Notes: generated by a model not told the origin, from the sequence alone. Positions 50,590 through 63,281 are shown, counted from the first letter of the stretch. The stretch is 64,000 nt of DNA from Ilex aquifolium (GCA_951799425.1 OX637397.1:14902064-14966063); one strand, 5' to 3'. Numbers and translations: made by a program.

Positions 50590-52103
50590 TGGTATTGACA
50601 ATTTACGTGCAAGTATACACGATCAACAAGTAATAAAGTGATAAGTAGAATATCGTTCTCACGGAGAATTATTGCTAATAACTTTCAAGTACTAACTTTA
50701 TATCAATTCAATTTTATTTAAACAATTGCAATCAACTATGAATTTACTAATTTAAGAAGAAACCTAAATTTAATAATCAAAGATTGAATTTAACGGATAG
50801 AAGAAGTTAAGATTACAACTTCCCCTAATGCTTCGTATAAATCTCTCCACTCTCTTTCCAGTTAATTGATCAAATTGAATTGTTAACTGAGACTTCAAAA
50901 GTATTTATCAAACCTCTTCCGATAGTATGATAAGCATATCTCTCCCAATTAAATTGCTATATTCCTATGCAAAATAAGTTGGAATAGATTCATTAAGTTC
51001 AAACTCTCATACAAGTTACACACGGCATATAGGTATATTCCTATCCTATACACAAACCCAGCAATTCAATCCGAAGAAGAATTAACCAGACGCATGTCAT
51101 CATATTCAGATCTAAACCTAGAATTCATCTCCCAATTTCATCTAGGTTATCAAATTAATTGATGGCCAAACAATTATATATTAAACACAAAATATGACAA
51201 ACAACTCATATATGATCAACAAGAACTAGAAACGAGAGTAGATAAATTTAACTAGACATTAGGTTCTGTTGCAATCTTAATAAAAATTTAGTTCATAATG
51301 TAATTGAAAAACATCCTTCTCAAATTAAACAACATCTTAGAAAATCAAGAAGTAAAAGTAAGGGAAAAGAATGAAAACTTAGTTGCAAGCTTCAATCCCT
51401 CTCTAGCCTTCAAGTCCGATTTTCTTCGTGTCGGTTTCTTCGATTCTTGCCTTCAATTTTCTATCAATCATTGGTCTTCTTCTCTATATGTCTATATCCC
51501 TTTTCAGCCCCCAAAGTCATTATATTTATATCCCCATCAAACCCTAGGCACATAGGAGTCATTAGAGTCTAATTTCAGGTCAAAAAGGAGTCATAATTCG
51601 CGTCCAACGTCAGTGGGGGCGCGCTGGGGCGCTGGGACAGCGATGGGGAGCTGGGACAGCGCTGGGGCGCTGGTAAGGCAGCATGTTGGCGCAGGGGCGC
51701 TGGTTTTGGCGCCTAGGCGCGCCTCCCTTTTTCTTCAGCCTTGGACCAGTTTTCATAAAATCGTCATAACTTTTGATCCAACCGTTGGATTGAGCTGAAA
51801 TTTTGACACAATACAGAAGACATCCAGATCTACAACTTTCATGTTTTTCACTTTTCCAGATTCTGAGTTGATCATGGTCAAAATGGAGGAAAACCGAGGT
51901 GCCTTTGTTACCAAACACCAATACCTCCTTGATTTCTTTCACTTTTAGGCCTCCACATCCTTGTTTCCTTCCAAATAATGATTCCTACAAAATAACATCA
52001 ACACACACAAAACAAATAAAAAAGAACATAAAATAATTGAAAACTTGCAAATTCCTCAAGCCGAAAGTACTCAATTCGTAGGTATAAAACCCACTCATCA
52101 ACA
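50590..52103 (-). mobile_element. Solo LTR inserted between Tat gag and protease
   Basis: 1.5 kb without genes. On the minus strand it begins TGTTGATGAGTGGGTTTTAT and ends near TACCA, with a TATA box (GATATAAATATAAT, about 51520-51535). Element coding resumes at 52104. A clean 5-bp duplication is not evident (GTCCGA left, GTCGA right). It includes a GC-rich GGGGCGCTGG repeat patch at 51610-51725. Confidence 0.7.
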
Positions 52104-53410
52104 GTCGAGTTCAAAATTTTCTTTAATCAGTTGGGACTTACTGATGGTACCAGATTGGAAGCCACCAAGGTCATCATAGACTTGTGCGCTGATAGGCCCT
52201 CAAGCCCCGAGAAGTGCATGGTTGCGAAAGGCTCGGTGTCCCGCAGTATTAAGGAAAGGTCTAATGCCATCAGCTTCACGGAGCGGGATCGCCAAGTACC
52301 CTGGAAACACAATCGCCCGCTCTACGTCACCACCAAGATCAATGGGGTATAGTTGAAAAGGACTTTCTGGACAATGGGGCCTCAGTCAATGTCATGCCTT
52401 TGTCCACATATGAGCAGCTTGGACTTTGCGACTCAAGTTTTTCAGAAAAATGACTATCATCGCCAAATTTACCAGCGACAAGAGAAGGACCCTCGGGTAT
52501 GTCGCTGTCTCTTTGGTCATGGGGAAGGTGAGGGTACCTACGACCTTCCATGTGATCGATGCTCCTATGAGTTATCATGCGCTCCTAGGGCGCACCTGGA
52601 TGAATGATCTAGGAGCAATCCCTTCTACGTACCACCAGTGCATGAAGATGATTTGGAATGGAAAAGAAGTGATGATACCTGCGACCGAGGACCCTTTTAG
52701 AGGCAATGAGGCACACTTGACGGAGGAAGCACTATACGATGAAGTGGCCGAAGACGACGAAGTCGCTAGTCCGCTACAACAGCCCTTGTCCTTCCCTATT
52801 CCTTCCTGAGATGAGGTTCAGCGAGAAGTCTATGTAACACCGCGAAGGGTTAGTGTGAAAGAAAGGCTCGGAGAACAGGCTCGAAGAAAAAGGCAAGTTG
52901 AAGAGTCCTCGCGAGAGGTGGCTCTAAAGAGATGTATATGTCATGTCCTACCTGATGGGCGAGTCACTTACCAGTTATGATGGTGTGGGGGGACCACTCA
53001 CGAGGCCGGGAGGGTGAGTCCCCGAGACGAGATGCATGAAGCAGAGCCAACATCACCGCGACGCCCACTAACGTGGTCCCTGCGCTAGAATGCATGGAGG
53101 ATCGCCCTAAGCCGCATGAGTAGGGGCTCTAGGAAGTAAACCTCGCCCCACTTGGGGAATCATCGTGGCCAGTCTTCATCTGCAAGGGGCTATCCCCAAA
53201 AAAGAGGCAGGCGTTCTTGGTACTAATGATCGAATATGCTGATATTTTTGCATAGAGATATGAGGAGATGCCCGGATTGGACCCAAGTCTAGTCTGCCAC
53301 AAGCTAAACATCTGCCCCTCAGACAAGCCTGTCAAATAGAATTCGCGAAACTACGCCCCTGAGGTAATGATAAAAATCAAGGAGGAGTTGGAAAAGCTAT
53401 TGAGGGTTAC
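52104..53410 (+). pseudogene. Tat-element aspartic protease and RT N-terminal part
   Basis: Reads SFTERDRQVPWKHNRPLYVT before protease. The protease active-site triad appears as LDNGASVNVMPLSTYEQLGL, with DNG where D-S/T-G is usual, then DAPMSYHALLGRTWMN. At about 53130-53410 comes the pre-RT region: EEMPGLDPSLVCHKLNI and MIKIKEELEKLLR. TAG stops at 53256 and 53337 replace Trp and Gln. RT is split at 53410 by another solo LTR with a GTTAC duplication. Confidence 0.82.
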
Positions 53411-55798
53411 TATAAAACCCGGGTGAATTTGAACTTTTTTCTGAAAAAGGGCAAAATAGTAATTTACCACCGCTATGCGGATTTGAAATAAGTATTTCTC
53501 TAGACCTTGGATGAGTAAACGGACTTCACCATTGGATTCGTATCACGAAATCCAATTACCCTGCCAAATTTCGTCGAATTCTGAGATAGTCAAATTTTTG
53601 CACGTGGTTCGAGGTGGCTGGGTGGCGAATGACCTCGCAAAGGTCCCCACAAATAAATTTGAACTTAAACCGAGATCAAATAAATCGTTTCGGGGCGAAA
53701 ACGGACCCGAACAAGTGAGGGGCGTGTGGCGCGATCTGAGCCAAGTCTTGGAAATTATAAATAGGGCTAAAATTAGATATTTTGGCATAAAAATCTGCTG
53801 GAATCAGCTGGTTTGAACGTTGGAGAGAAAGAGAGAAATCCAAGACTTCCTTCGGCGATTCTCGAAGTTCCGTCACTCGGATCGACTCGGACCAAGAGTT
53901 AAAGTCGATCACCGCGACAAGGGCTACGCAACCACACCAAGAACGAGTGATTTCACCGAAGATCCAAGAGGAGACTTTGGAGAAATCAAGAGTTTTGGGA
54001 GCTTGAGAGGTGTTCTTGGAAGTTCTACCTTTCAATTTACACACCAAGAGGTAGGGTTCTTCCTACTTTGGTTTTATTCCTACCTTTTGGGCTGATTTAA
54101 GGGGTTGTTATGTGGTTGTCTAGGGGCTGTTTTATGGTCTGTTAAGGGGCTGAAATTGCGGCTGTTTTGGGTTAAAATTTTGGACTGTTTTGGGTTGAAA
54201 TTGTGGGCTGTTTTATGGCTTGTCTATGGGCTATTTTATGGCTTGTTTAGGGGCTGTTTTATGGCCTGTTAAGGGGCTGAAATTGCGGCTGTTTTGGGTT
54301 AAAATTTTGGACTATTTTAGGGACTGTTTTGGGTTGAAATTGTGGGCTGTTTTGTGGCTTGTTTTGGGGCCGTTATATGGCTTGTTTAGGGGCTATTATG
54401 TGGGCTGTTTTGTGGGCATATTATATGTTTACATTATGCCTTGAGGATTAAAGGTGTTATTGTTTGATTATGTGATGACATGCTTGGTTGTTGTTGTTAG
54501 ATAAAATGTTGATATATGTGTATTAATATATTGACATTGGGATGAGTTTTTGGAGGTTATATGTATATGATATGATTGTCCATGATACATGATGAAATAT
54601 GTGATTTAAGTTGTCCATGTGACATTAACTACATATGAGACATGACATTGACATGCAATGGTACATTACATTGCATATGCACGGGGACATCGCATTCCAT
54701 GGGTGTGAGTGCATGGTTGAAAGCAAACACCACATTTGGTGATTGATAAGTGGGCTCGGTACCGTTGGACCAAGGTTCAACAGAGTCGCACGGTCGCATG
54801 ACATGGAAAACTTGTGTCGGGTATAGCAAGAAGGGCTAGACACTCCCTCGGGTGAAAAACCCGGTTACTGGTTCATACACTCCGACGGTGAAAGTCCAAA
54901 AAGTGTAGATAGGCTTGCAGAGCCGGCGGTGTGATTCTAAAATCCGCTACCCATAAAGACTCATGGTTTTGTTTCTGAAATGATCATTCGATGTGTAACA
55001 TCCAACAAGTTTTGGTTTATAAACACATGACTTTTATTTCAAAGTGATCATTGGATGTAATTCATCAATGACGAATTTTATTATACATTGGCATTGCATT
55101 GTGTGGTGGGAGTTGGTGAAGACTCGGGTTATGATGCATGAGTGAGTTTCATCTCATTTCATAGCATGACATGTAGAATTCCAACCTAGAATTGCATATT
55201 CTTAATTGGAATGTTGATGTGAATATAGATTGTTGAATGTGAACATTGCATGTACACTTAGGTGGGGAGTAACCTCTATAGGAATTACTCTACTGGGCGT
55301 GGCTCACCCTATACGGGGAAATATTTCAGGTGCGGGATATACGCCGGTGGACGGTTCTCATTCGGGGCCTCAAGGGTGAAGAAAGCCGACATGTTGCTTT
55401 TATAACTCTTTTTGTAAAACTTTTGGAGCAAATTAGTTTTGACATGTAATTTTATGTAAGAGAGTTGTAATGGAACTCATATGGAATGTTTTTAATATAA
55501 CCTTGCATGTTTTTATATGAGTATGGATAAATGGACCCGGTGTGGTCAATTTTTACTCATAAATGGACCCGGTGAGGTCATTGTGTTATAATGGACCTTA
55601 GATGGGTCATGTTAATGTATATTGTACAGGTTGGGTTTTGGGTAGAGCTCCCCGTACAAAGGAGACTCTGTCCGATTTTGTTAAATTATGGATCCCAGTA
55701 AATGGAACACAACGGTGTGATATCGAGTTACACGATATCCATAGGAATTCCGCGGGTGGATGGGTGATCAACGGACTCCTGAATTTTGGGGCGTCACA
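53411..55798 (+). mobile_element. Solo LTR inside Tat RT
   Basis: 2388 bp flanked by a perfect GTTAC duplication (53406-53410 and 55799-55803). Starts TATAAAACCCGGG, probably a mutated TG start, and ends GGGGCGTCACA, a common gypsy LTR end. A TATA box (TTATAAATA) lies near 53755. No coding content. It contains a tandem repeat at 54123-54377. Confidence 0.88.
54123..54377 (+). repeat. 127-bp tandem repeat
   Basis: Two units about 127 bp apart, each beginning GGGGCTGTTTTATGG, and each built of smaller GGGCTGTTTT and GGGTTGAAATTG blocks. Confidence 0.85.
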
Positions 55799-57022
55799 GT
55801 TACCTTCATCAAGCCTATTTAACACCCTGTGTGGCTGTTAAACATAGTGCCCGTCAAAAAAAAAAATGGGGTCATCATGATATGTGTAGATTTCAGGGAC
55901 TTGAACATGGCGTGCCCGAAAGACGAGTTTCTGTTGCCAAATGTTGACATTCTCATCGACGTTACCTTTGGGGCACGAGATGATGTCTTTCATGCATGGG
56001 TTTGTGGGGTACAATCAAATCAAGATGGCCGAGGAAGATGCAGAAAAAACTGCTTTCAGGACCCCATTTGGCAACTTTTACTATACAGTAATGCCTTTTG
56101 GGCTGAAAAACGTAGGCGCAACCTATCAACGTGTTATGGTCGCGATTTTTCATGATATGATGCACGATATTGTGGAAGACTATGTCGATAACCTTATTGT
56201 AAAATCGCGAAAGGAGGAGGACCATATGACGGACTTGCGAAGAGTGTTCGAAAGGTGCCGAAAGTATAACCTATGCATGAACCCCCTAAAATGTGCCTTC
56301 TAAGTAACAGCAAGGAAATTTCTCGGCTTCTTGGTACATCGGCATGGCATAGATCCGGATGCGGGAAAGATAAAGGCTATCCAGAACATGCCCGAGCCTA
56401 GAAGCAATTGAAAAGTTTCCTCAGGAAGGTGTCCTACTTACGGCGATTCATTCTAGCCCTTTCTGAGGTAACCATGCCGTTCACCCCTTTACTCAAGGAA
56501 AAGGAACCATTCAGTTGGAATGTGGAGCAACAGTAAGCTCTCAACACAATCAAGAAGGCCCTCGGCTCCACCCAAACTATGGTTGCACCGCGAAAAGGCC
56601 AACCCTTGTTATTGTATCTTACCTCCACTGGAAAGGATGTAGGAGGATTAATAGCACAAGAGGTGGAGGGTCTGGAAAGGCTCATCTATTACTTCAATTG
56701 CATTATAAAAGATGCAGAAACGAGGTATCCCAGGGTGGAAAGGCATTGTCTGGCCTTGGTATTTGCAGCACAGAAGTTGCGACACTACTTTCTTACTCAC
56801 GAGGTCAAGCTGATAACCAAGTGTGACCCTCTCAAGTATCTGTTGACACGCCCCGCCCTAACAGGAAGGGCAGCGCGATGGCTCCTCACTCTATCGAAAT
56901 TCGACATTGAACGTGTAGCTCTGAAAGCGATAAAAAGTCAGGCTCTGGCCGACTTATTGGCCTATTTCCCAGATAATGAGTATGAACCACTCAAAAAAGA
57001 GTTGCTAGGAGGAGAACCATAG
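55799..57022 (+). pseudogene. Tat-element reverse transcriptase and first RNase H
   Basis: RT: IVPVKKKNG, CVDFRDLNMACPKDEF, GYNQIKMAEEDAEKTAFRTP, YTVMPFGLKNVGATYQR and the catalytic box as YVDN (YVDD expected). RNase H of the gypsy type at 56560-57000: PLLLYLTSTGKDVGGLIAQE, ETRYPRVERHCLALVFA and TRPALTGRAARWLL. Stops at about 55820, 56301 and 56533 and frame changes near 55960 and 56400 kill it. Confidence 0.88.
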
Positions 57023-57109
57023 CAAGGGCTTCCCGCAGTCACGATACCCTCAAAGACCACGGGACCCTCCACAACTGTGGAACCCGCATCCATCGCGAAA
57101 ATACTTACT

Positions 57110-57757
57110 ACAATGGATGTCATACCCCCACCCAAGTGGCACTTAGTATTCGACGGCTCATCTACCCTAAGTGGGGGGGGGGAAGGGAATAGTGCTGACT
57201 AGACCTGAAAGCGAGGAGAAAATAACTTTGTCATACAAATTAGATTTCGATGCAACAACAATGAGGCAAAATATGAAGCACTAGTTCTAGAGTTACTCAC
57301 GACACGAAAGTTAGGCATACGAAACATCCAAATTAGGGGGGACTCAAAACTTATCATTAAACAAGTAATTAGGGAATGTGGTGTGAATGAGTCAACACTT
57401 GTCAGCTACAAGGCATTGGTACATCAGTTGCTAGAGGAATTCGAGGAGGCCACCATTGAGCATGCCCCGCGAACAGAGAATAGGTTCCCCGACACGCTGA
57501 CTACTTTGGCATCAAAATTAGACATGGTAGAGGAAGAGGCGACCATCCAAGTAAAAAGGCAGACACTGCCGAGTCCTATTACTGAAATTTTTCCCGCCAC
57601 AAACTACGAAGATTGGAGAACCCCTATAGTGGAACAGTTGAAAAAAAGGACAAGAGAAATCCCGGTTAAAAAACTAAGCCAATTCACTATGATAGGCGGG
57701 ATGCTACACTTTTGCGGCCCTGAGGGAGTTCTCCTAAGATGTCTTTCACAGCAATAA
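57110..57757 (+). pseudogene. Tat-element second (archaeal-type) RNase H
   Basis: KWHLVFDGSS (57136-57168), NNNEAKYEALVLELL (about 57256-57300), IQIRGDSKLIIKQV (57328-57368) and the HAPRTENRFPDTL end give the D-E-D acidic set. A second RNase H after the gypsy one is a hallmark of the Tat lineage. A G(10) run at 57173-57182 and a second slip near 57250 shift the frame. Confidence 0.85.
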
Positions 57758-59173
57758 TCACGCGACAGATTGGTCCAAGTCCACCAAGACACCTGTGGGG
57801 ACGCAGACATCAGTCTTTATAGGAGACTCCATTGGAGAGGGTACTATTGGCCGAAAATGGCCAATGATGCCAGGGAGGTACAGCGAAATTGCCTCCGGTG
57901 CCAGGAGCACCCCGATTCCAAGGAGTGCATCATCGTAGAAGAAGTAGGGTACTGGCGCCAACTATAGATCAACTTTCTTCGTGAAGGGTCACTTCCGGCA
58001 GACAAGAGTGCCGCGACAATGGTCAAAAGAATAGCCCCTAGGTTCTTTTTGAATAACAATGAACTATATAGAAGGGGGTTCAATGGAAAAAGCCTAAGGT
58101 GCCTTGCGGGAAATGAAGTTTTGGAGGTGCTAAAAATGTTACATGCCGCAAAAACACCAAGGGGGGCGAAACTGTACACCCAGATGTTGGACTTGGGGTA
58201 TTACTGGCCGAAGATGAAAGGGGAATGCATAGAGCACGTACGAAGGTGTGATGTCTGTCAGAAGCACGGGGATCTCATTCATGCATCTGTCGTAAACTTA
58301 AGGACTTTAGCCACCCCATGACCCTTTCATACTTGGGCCACGGACCTCATGGGACCCATCAATCCTCCATCTCGCGAAAATATATGGATAATGGCCGCAA
58401 TAGAGTTGTTTACAAAATGGGTGGAGGTTGTGCCCCTAAAAAGGACGACAAGGAAGGTCGTGTCCGGCTTTCTAAAGGAAAATATAATTTACAGGTTTGG
58501 CTTCCCTAAACACTTGTTGTCGGATAATGGCACCCCCTTCGTTAATAGAGGCGTTGCTGCAACGTTACAGCAATATGGGGTGATCCACCATACCTCCACA
58601 CCATACTACCCACAAGGAAATGGTCAAGCTGAGGCCACTAATAAGACATTGATATAGATCTTGAGCAGGACCATCGAGGATGGGAAAGATTGGGCTGAAC
58701 AGCTGCCAATAGCGCTATGGACCTATAAAACCTCAAAAAGAAAGCTCACTGACGCAACGCCCTATTCGCTGGTCTATGGTGAGGAAGTGGTACTCCCTAC
58801 AGAGATAATGGTACCCTCCGCGAGGTTGGCAGCCAGAGCCGAGGTGACCTCAGATGTGAGACACGCAGCGTTAGAAGCACTTGATGAGCACCGAGACGAG
58901 GCAAGGGAACACTTGAAAAAATATCACCGGAGAATGTCTAAGGCTTACAACTTTACGGTAAAGCCAAGGACCTTCCAAGAGGATGATTTGATGCTAAAAA
59001 TAATCCCAACTGTTATGCACTGCCTGGCCACTCTTAAGTTCTCCGCCAAGTGGGAAGGACCTTTCGAAGTCCGGAAGGTTGAGGACAACGGATATTGTGA
59101 AATCAGGCGCATCAAGTCAGAGAAAATAATGGAGAAGTTTAATGTCAAATGGTTGAAGCTATACTACTCTTGA
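57758..59173 (+). pseudogene. Tat-element integrase
   Basis: One reading frame broken only by stops at about 57755, 57965, 58319 and 58656. Catalytic core: ATDLMGP, LSDNGTPFVNR and GQAEATNK give D-D-E with about 35 residues between the last two. A C-terminal region with FSAKWEGPFEVRKV and a normal end at 59173 (KWLKLYYS). Upstream are two zinc-binding-like modules: YYWPKMANDAREVQRNCLRC and, 110 codons later, YYWPKMKGECIEHVRRCDVC. Integrase inserts the DNA copy into chromosomes. Confidence 0.9.
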
Positions 59174-59243
59174 GGGATAGAAATGTAAATATCCATAGAA
59201 AACATGTAAATGGATTTTGGAAGACAGAAATGTAAACATTAGT

Positions 59244-59244
<1 letters not shown>

Positions 59245-59283
<39 letters not shown>
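59245..59283. repeat. (TA)n microsatellite
   Basis: About 19 TA units, 70 bases after the pol stop. Confidence 0.95.
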
Positions 59284-59286
<3 letters not shown>

Positions 59287-59395
59287 GCTTGTCTTTTGGT
59301 TACATTTGGTGCAAAAAAAAAAAGAAACATATGCATGGAACAAGCTACAATAATCCATAAGCAAATGGTGCCGCTGTGTCAAAATCCCCAAGGGC

Positions 59396-62300
59396 TTACG
59401 CAGCCTGCAAGCGGTCCATATGTAGCCACTCGTGGGTCCCCAAGGTATCACGCAGCGCCTCAAGTATTTGTTGCATGTCATCAAGTTCAGTGCGTAAATG
59501 ATCAGCTAGCCTCTGTGAATGTTCCATGTCATACAAAATATGAGCATGAGCGATGCAGTCTCCAATGATCGAAACAGTAATCCCAACACACCGCAAGTCC
59601 CGGACTGCACACTCCAAATGGAAAAGGTCGCGAGGGCCAATATCTCTCGCTGATCGGTGCTGACAGGTATACACTAAGGATGCCAGCAGGTCCAAGATAA
59701 AAGACTACATACGCTCATGCTGCGTGGGTAAACAGTGAAGTATCATGGGGAAACGCTGCAACAAACTATCCAAGAGAGGGATACTCCATCGAGTGGTGAA
59801 GTATTCGCCGCACCATGAAACAGTATCCTCGCAACAGCCCGGACCATCATACTGTAAGGGAAAGAGAAGCATAACAGTTCTAGAAGGTTACGCAGGACCA
59901 CGCTCCTCGGTAACGCGGCTAGCGGTGGTGGAAGTGCTCATAGTCGGCTGGGATGCAAAGGCACATGCGGCAGCAGCAGGAGTCGGGCGCTCGGCCTGGG
60001 GATGCCAAGTGATAAGAGGCAAGTCCCTCCGGGGCAAGGGAAAGAAAACACTGCCATGAGAGGGAATGGTCTGAATAGGCGCCAGAGGAACATATGAGGA
60101 GACAATATAAAAAATAGGAACAATTAGCAGAGGCGATGGAGGTAGTGTCTAAGATGGGGGTGACGGAAGGACCTGTAGCGGGGTAGTGCTTGGAAGATCC
60201 GAACAAGGGGACAAGGAATGTGCCGAAAGAGGTAAAGTCAAGTCACTCAAGCTTGGAGAAGCAATACCCGCAAAAAAAGTTATCACCAAAGTCATTCTGA
60301 AAAAGTATAATGTCACTAAGCGAAAGACCAGAAAAGTCCGCATCTAAGAAGTCCAGGCAAAAGGGGAAGGGGCTTACCTGATCGAGATTCCCAAGGCCAC
60401 CCTCATGAGTCATAGGGCCAGAACGAGTAGGCTCGTCATTGGCTTCCCCTCCCCCAGAGGAGAGAGCTGGTTCTAGAATACCCGCCCTATCGGCGCCATT
60501 ATAGTCAAACTGTCCCGCAAGGTTAACGTCAAGTACGGAATCAGAAAACCAACCCTCGAAAAAAGTCATGCCGACGTCACAACCTTAGAGCGAAAAAAAA
60601 AAGGGTTAGTCTGTGATGAGGGGAAACATAACAAATGACAAAAGGAACAGTCTAAGTGTGTACCGCGGAAGAGACAATAGCCTCCTGATGCTCTTCCATG
60701 CGTCGCACGACGTTAGGGGAAAGAGGTCTTAACCCCTCAGCAATGCTAGAAGCTAGAGACTGAGCATCATCATCTTCTTGCGAAGCAGCGGGGATGGAAG
60801 GCTACCTCCCAGGAAAAATAGTGTTGATAGTACATAAGTCATCGTCGTCATCAGAATCACAACCAATGTAGACCCTCCGGGGAGGCAACGTCGCAACAGA
60901 GGTCACGGGAAGTTCACCTGTTGTGACCTCTGTGCCAAGGGGTGTCCTGAGACAACAAACTATGTCTCTAGTGACCTCTCGTGCAGGAAGACCCTGGTGA
61001 AAGAATATATAGGTGCATGTACATGGTTAAGAAAAAAAAGGGGGGAAAGTATCAAAAAATTCTAAGGGCTAAACACCAAGCTATAGAATGGGGGGTTTTA
61101 CCTTCCGCAAACGACAAAAAAGAGAGTTTGAAACAGGAGGGAGGGACTGTGCGGGGACTAGCTGCCGCGACCGGGTCTTGTGTGCCAGACAACCATAGTG
61201 AGAGGTGCTAACAGACCTAACATCACTATACTTCCCTAAGGTAACTGGTCGAGATTTCTTTGTGAGGTGTTCCTCAGCACAAATGAGGAGGTCTCATCGT
61301 GGCTGAATCCCCAAGGGGTCCTCTCCCATAACACCTCCTTGATTAAGTGGATGGTCGATCGGGGAAAAATTGCTCAAACACCCTCTGGTCCTCACCTTGG
61401 ACTTGAAACTCCTCAAGTAGGAAAAACCCTGGATATTCGTATCTCGAGGCAATACACAAGCCTTAGTCTCAGGAAAATATAATATTGAAGACGCCATAGC
61501 AGCCCAATAAATTCGATAATCTGGCGTAAAAACACCAGCTCTGGATGCTGAAGGAATAATGACTGTACTATCCTCAAGTAGCCTGACTCTGTCGGCAAAT
61601 AAATAGCAGCGCACGATGTCAATGTAACTCGGGGCGTCCCCTAAAGCAAAGGGAACACCTTGGTCAAACCCGAACTATAGAGCCACCCGATGTGGGTTAT
61701 AAGCCACAAGCCCGGTGCCCCGGTCTCCAGCAAAGGGAAGGTATCCCTTAGTGGAGCAAGCAATAAAATCAAAATAGCAGTCGGTCATGGTCTCAATGGC
61801 ATCAGCAGTAATAGCCACGGGCTTGGCGCGGTAATAGGAAGGTGACTCGACCATAGGGTGATAAACCGCATAAGGGCGGAAGATGAAATGTGACTCATTA
61901 TCGAGAAAGGGGTCCACCGATCTAGATATGGGGCATTCAGACCACCGTAGTCCCTAAGGAGAAGAACTACCATCAGTAGGTCGTTTGGCCTCAAGGGCGG
62001 ATGCTGGGAAACGTTCAAGTAGGAAGAGCTGTAAGAAGAGGGTAGAGACGTATCTACTAATGCCGTAACGCCCCATCGAAACAGAGGTCGCCTCCTATAA
62101 TTCATTAAGGCGAAGGTACAGGTTCTCGAGAAATAAGGGAGCCAAAGGGACGGCGTAGCCACGAGCCAACCTAGCAGCCATAGGAAAAATACCATTGCTG
62201 ATACCATCAGAAGGGAGCTCCAGTGTAACGTATCGCGCAACCACATTGCGATAAAGCAGCCAATACATGCTCACTCTGGGATCCAGGGCCATCTTGGCCA

Positions 62301-63032
62301 ACACGCTCGGAACCTCTGCTCTTCGCAGGCTCGATATCCCTAAAAAAGAACCTCACCCAAGATGTGTAAATACACTTGTGTCTGTCGGCACTACCTCAAA
62401 CACCAAAAGATGAAGGAAGCCTTGCGGCATCGGTAAAACAGTCAGATAAGTAAGATAATGCGGCCGCCTCGGCAGGAGTAGAATCTCTAGAGGGGTAAAT
62501 GGAATCTCTAAAAATGGGCAGTTGCATCAATACCAAGACATCCTCCAAAGTGGGGGTAAACTCACCCCAAGCGGTGACGAATGTATGAGTCTCACGGCAC
62601 CAGCGAGAAATCAAAAAAAATAGACTGGCTTTACGTCGATTGACGCTAATCTTACGGCATAACTTTATAGCAGAAATAATACCGGCAGACTCTAAAGTTT
62701 CACAAAATGCCACATCTGGAAGAATGTGGTCAGACCACTTGCGCCAGCCGGCAGAAGGAGTAGATGAGGTCTCAAAGTCAATAAAAGAATAAGGGTAGTC
62801 TCCTATCTCCAATGGCATCCGAAACACAAACTCGGGATCGATACAAGGGGTCCTATAAAGGTGCGCAGGGGGATCCTAAAATAATGGATGGGCTGACACC
62901 TCTCCCTCGGGCATATAACTACGAAGGTAATCAAAAAATAGATCAACATCACTACCGAGAAAGGGAGCGCAATACCACTCCTCAGACGAAGGCACTGGAC
63001 CTGCACGAATATGACGATGGTCGGCCCATGGA

Positions 63033-63075
<43 letters not shown>

Positions 63076-63148
63076 CGTGAAAATGTATATATGTGTATAA
63101 GGCTAGAACACTTGAGAAATTTGGAGAATATAAAAAGGTGAAGTGCAA
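59396..63148 (-). pseudogene. Antisense plant mobile domain gene carried by the Tat element
   Basis: Minus strand, opposite to pol. The main exon, 63148-61294, reads as a plant mobile domain (PMD) protein: ETHTFVTAWGEFTPTLEDVL, FIDFETSS, ARGYAVPLAPLFLENLYLRL, YVSTLFLQLFLLERFPA and FGFDQGVPFALGD. One frame shift near 62330 and TAG stops at 62876, 62095, about 61957 and 61675, mostly at expected Gln codons, break it. Further exons are likely: about 60960-60665 (RRVYIGCDSDDDDDLC, SSIAEGLRPLSPNVVRRMEE), about 60590-60378 ending in a consensus donor CAG|GTAAG, and a Ser/Pro-rich piece near 60265-60150. A C-terminal helical segment is at 59695-59396 (LADHLRTELDDMQQILEALR). PMD proteins derive from or accompany transposons; the role in this element is unknown. 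Tat elements are known to carry extra ORFs here. Confidence 0.78.
63037..63072. repeat. (TA)n microsatellite in the PMD gene's 5' part
   Basis: About 18 TA units. On the minus strand it lies just upstream of the recognisable PMD coding sequence and may have displaced the start codon. Confidence 0.95.
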
Positions 63149-63274
63149 AGACTTGGAAAATAAAGAGGCAAAGTGACTTAGAAAATTTACAGTGAGGAGA
63201 AAGGGAAGAAAGTGTCAAGAAATTTGAAGACATGAACGAAAAATGGGATGAGGTAAAAGAAAGTGAAGGCCTTA

Positions 63275-63281
63275 ATTTATA
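63275..63281 (-). promoter_or_regulatory. TATA box of the antisense PMD gene
   Basis: TATAAAT on the minus strand (inside GCCTATAAATTAAGG), about 200 bases before the recognisable coding frame, with a pyrimidine-rich leader following. Position and spacing suit a promoter, but AT-rich DNA gives such words by chance. Confidence 0.45.
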
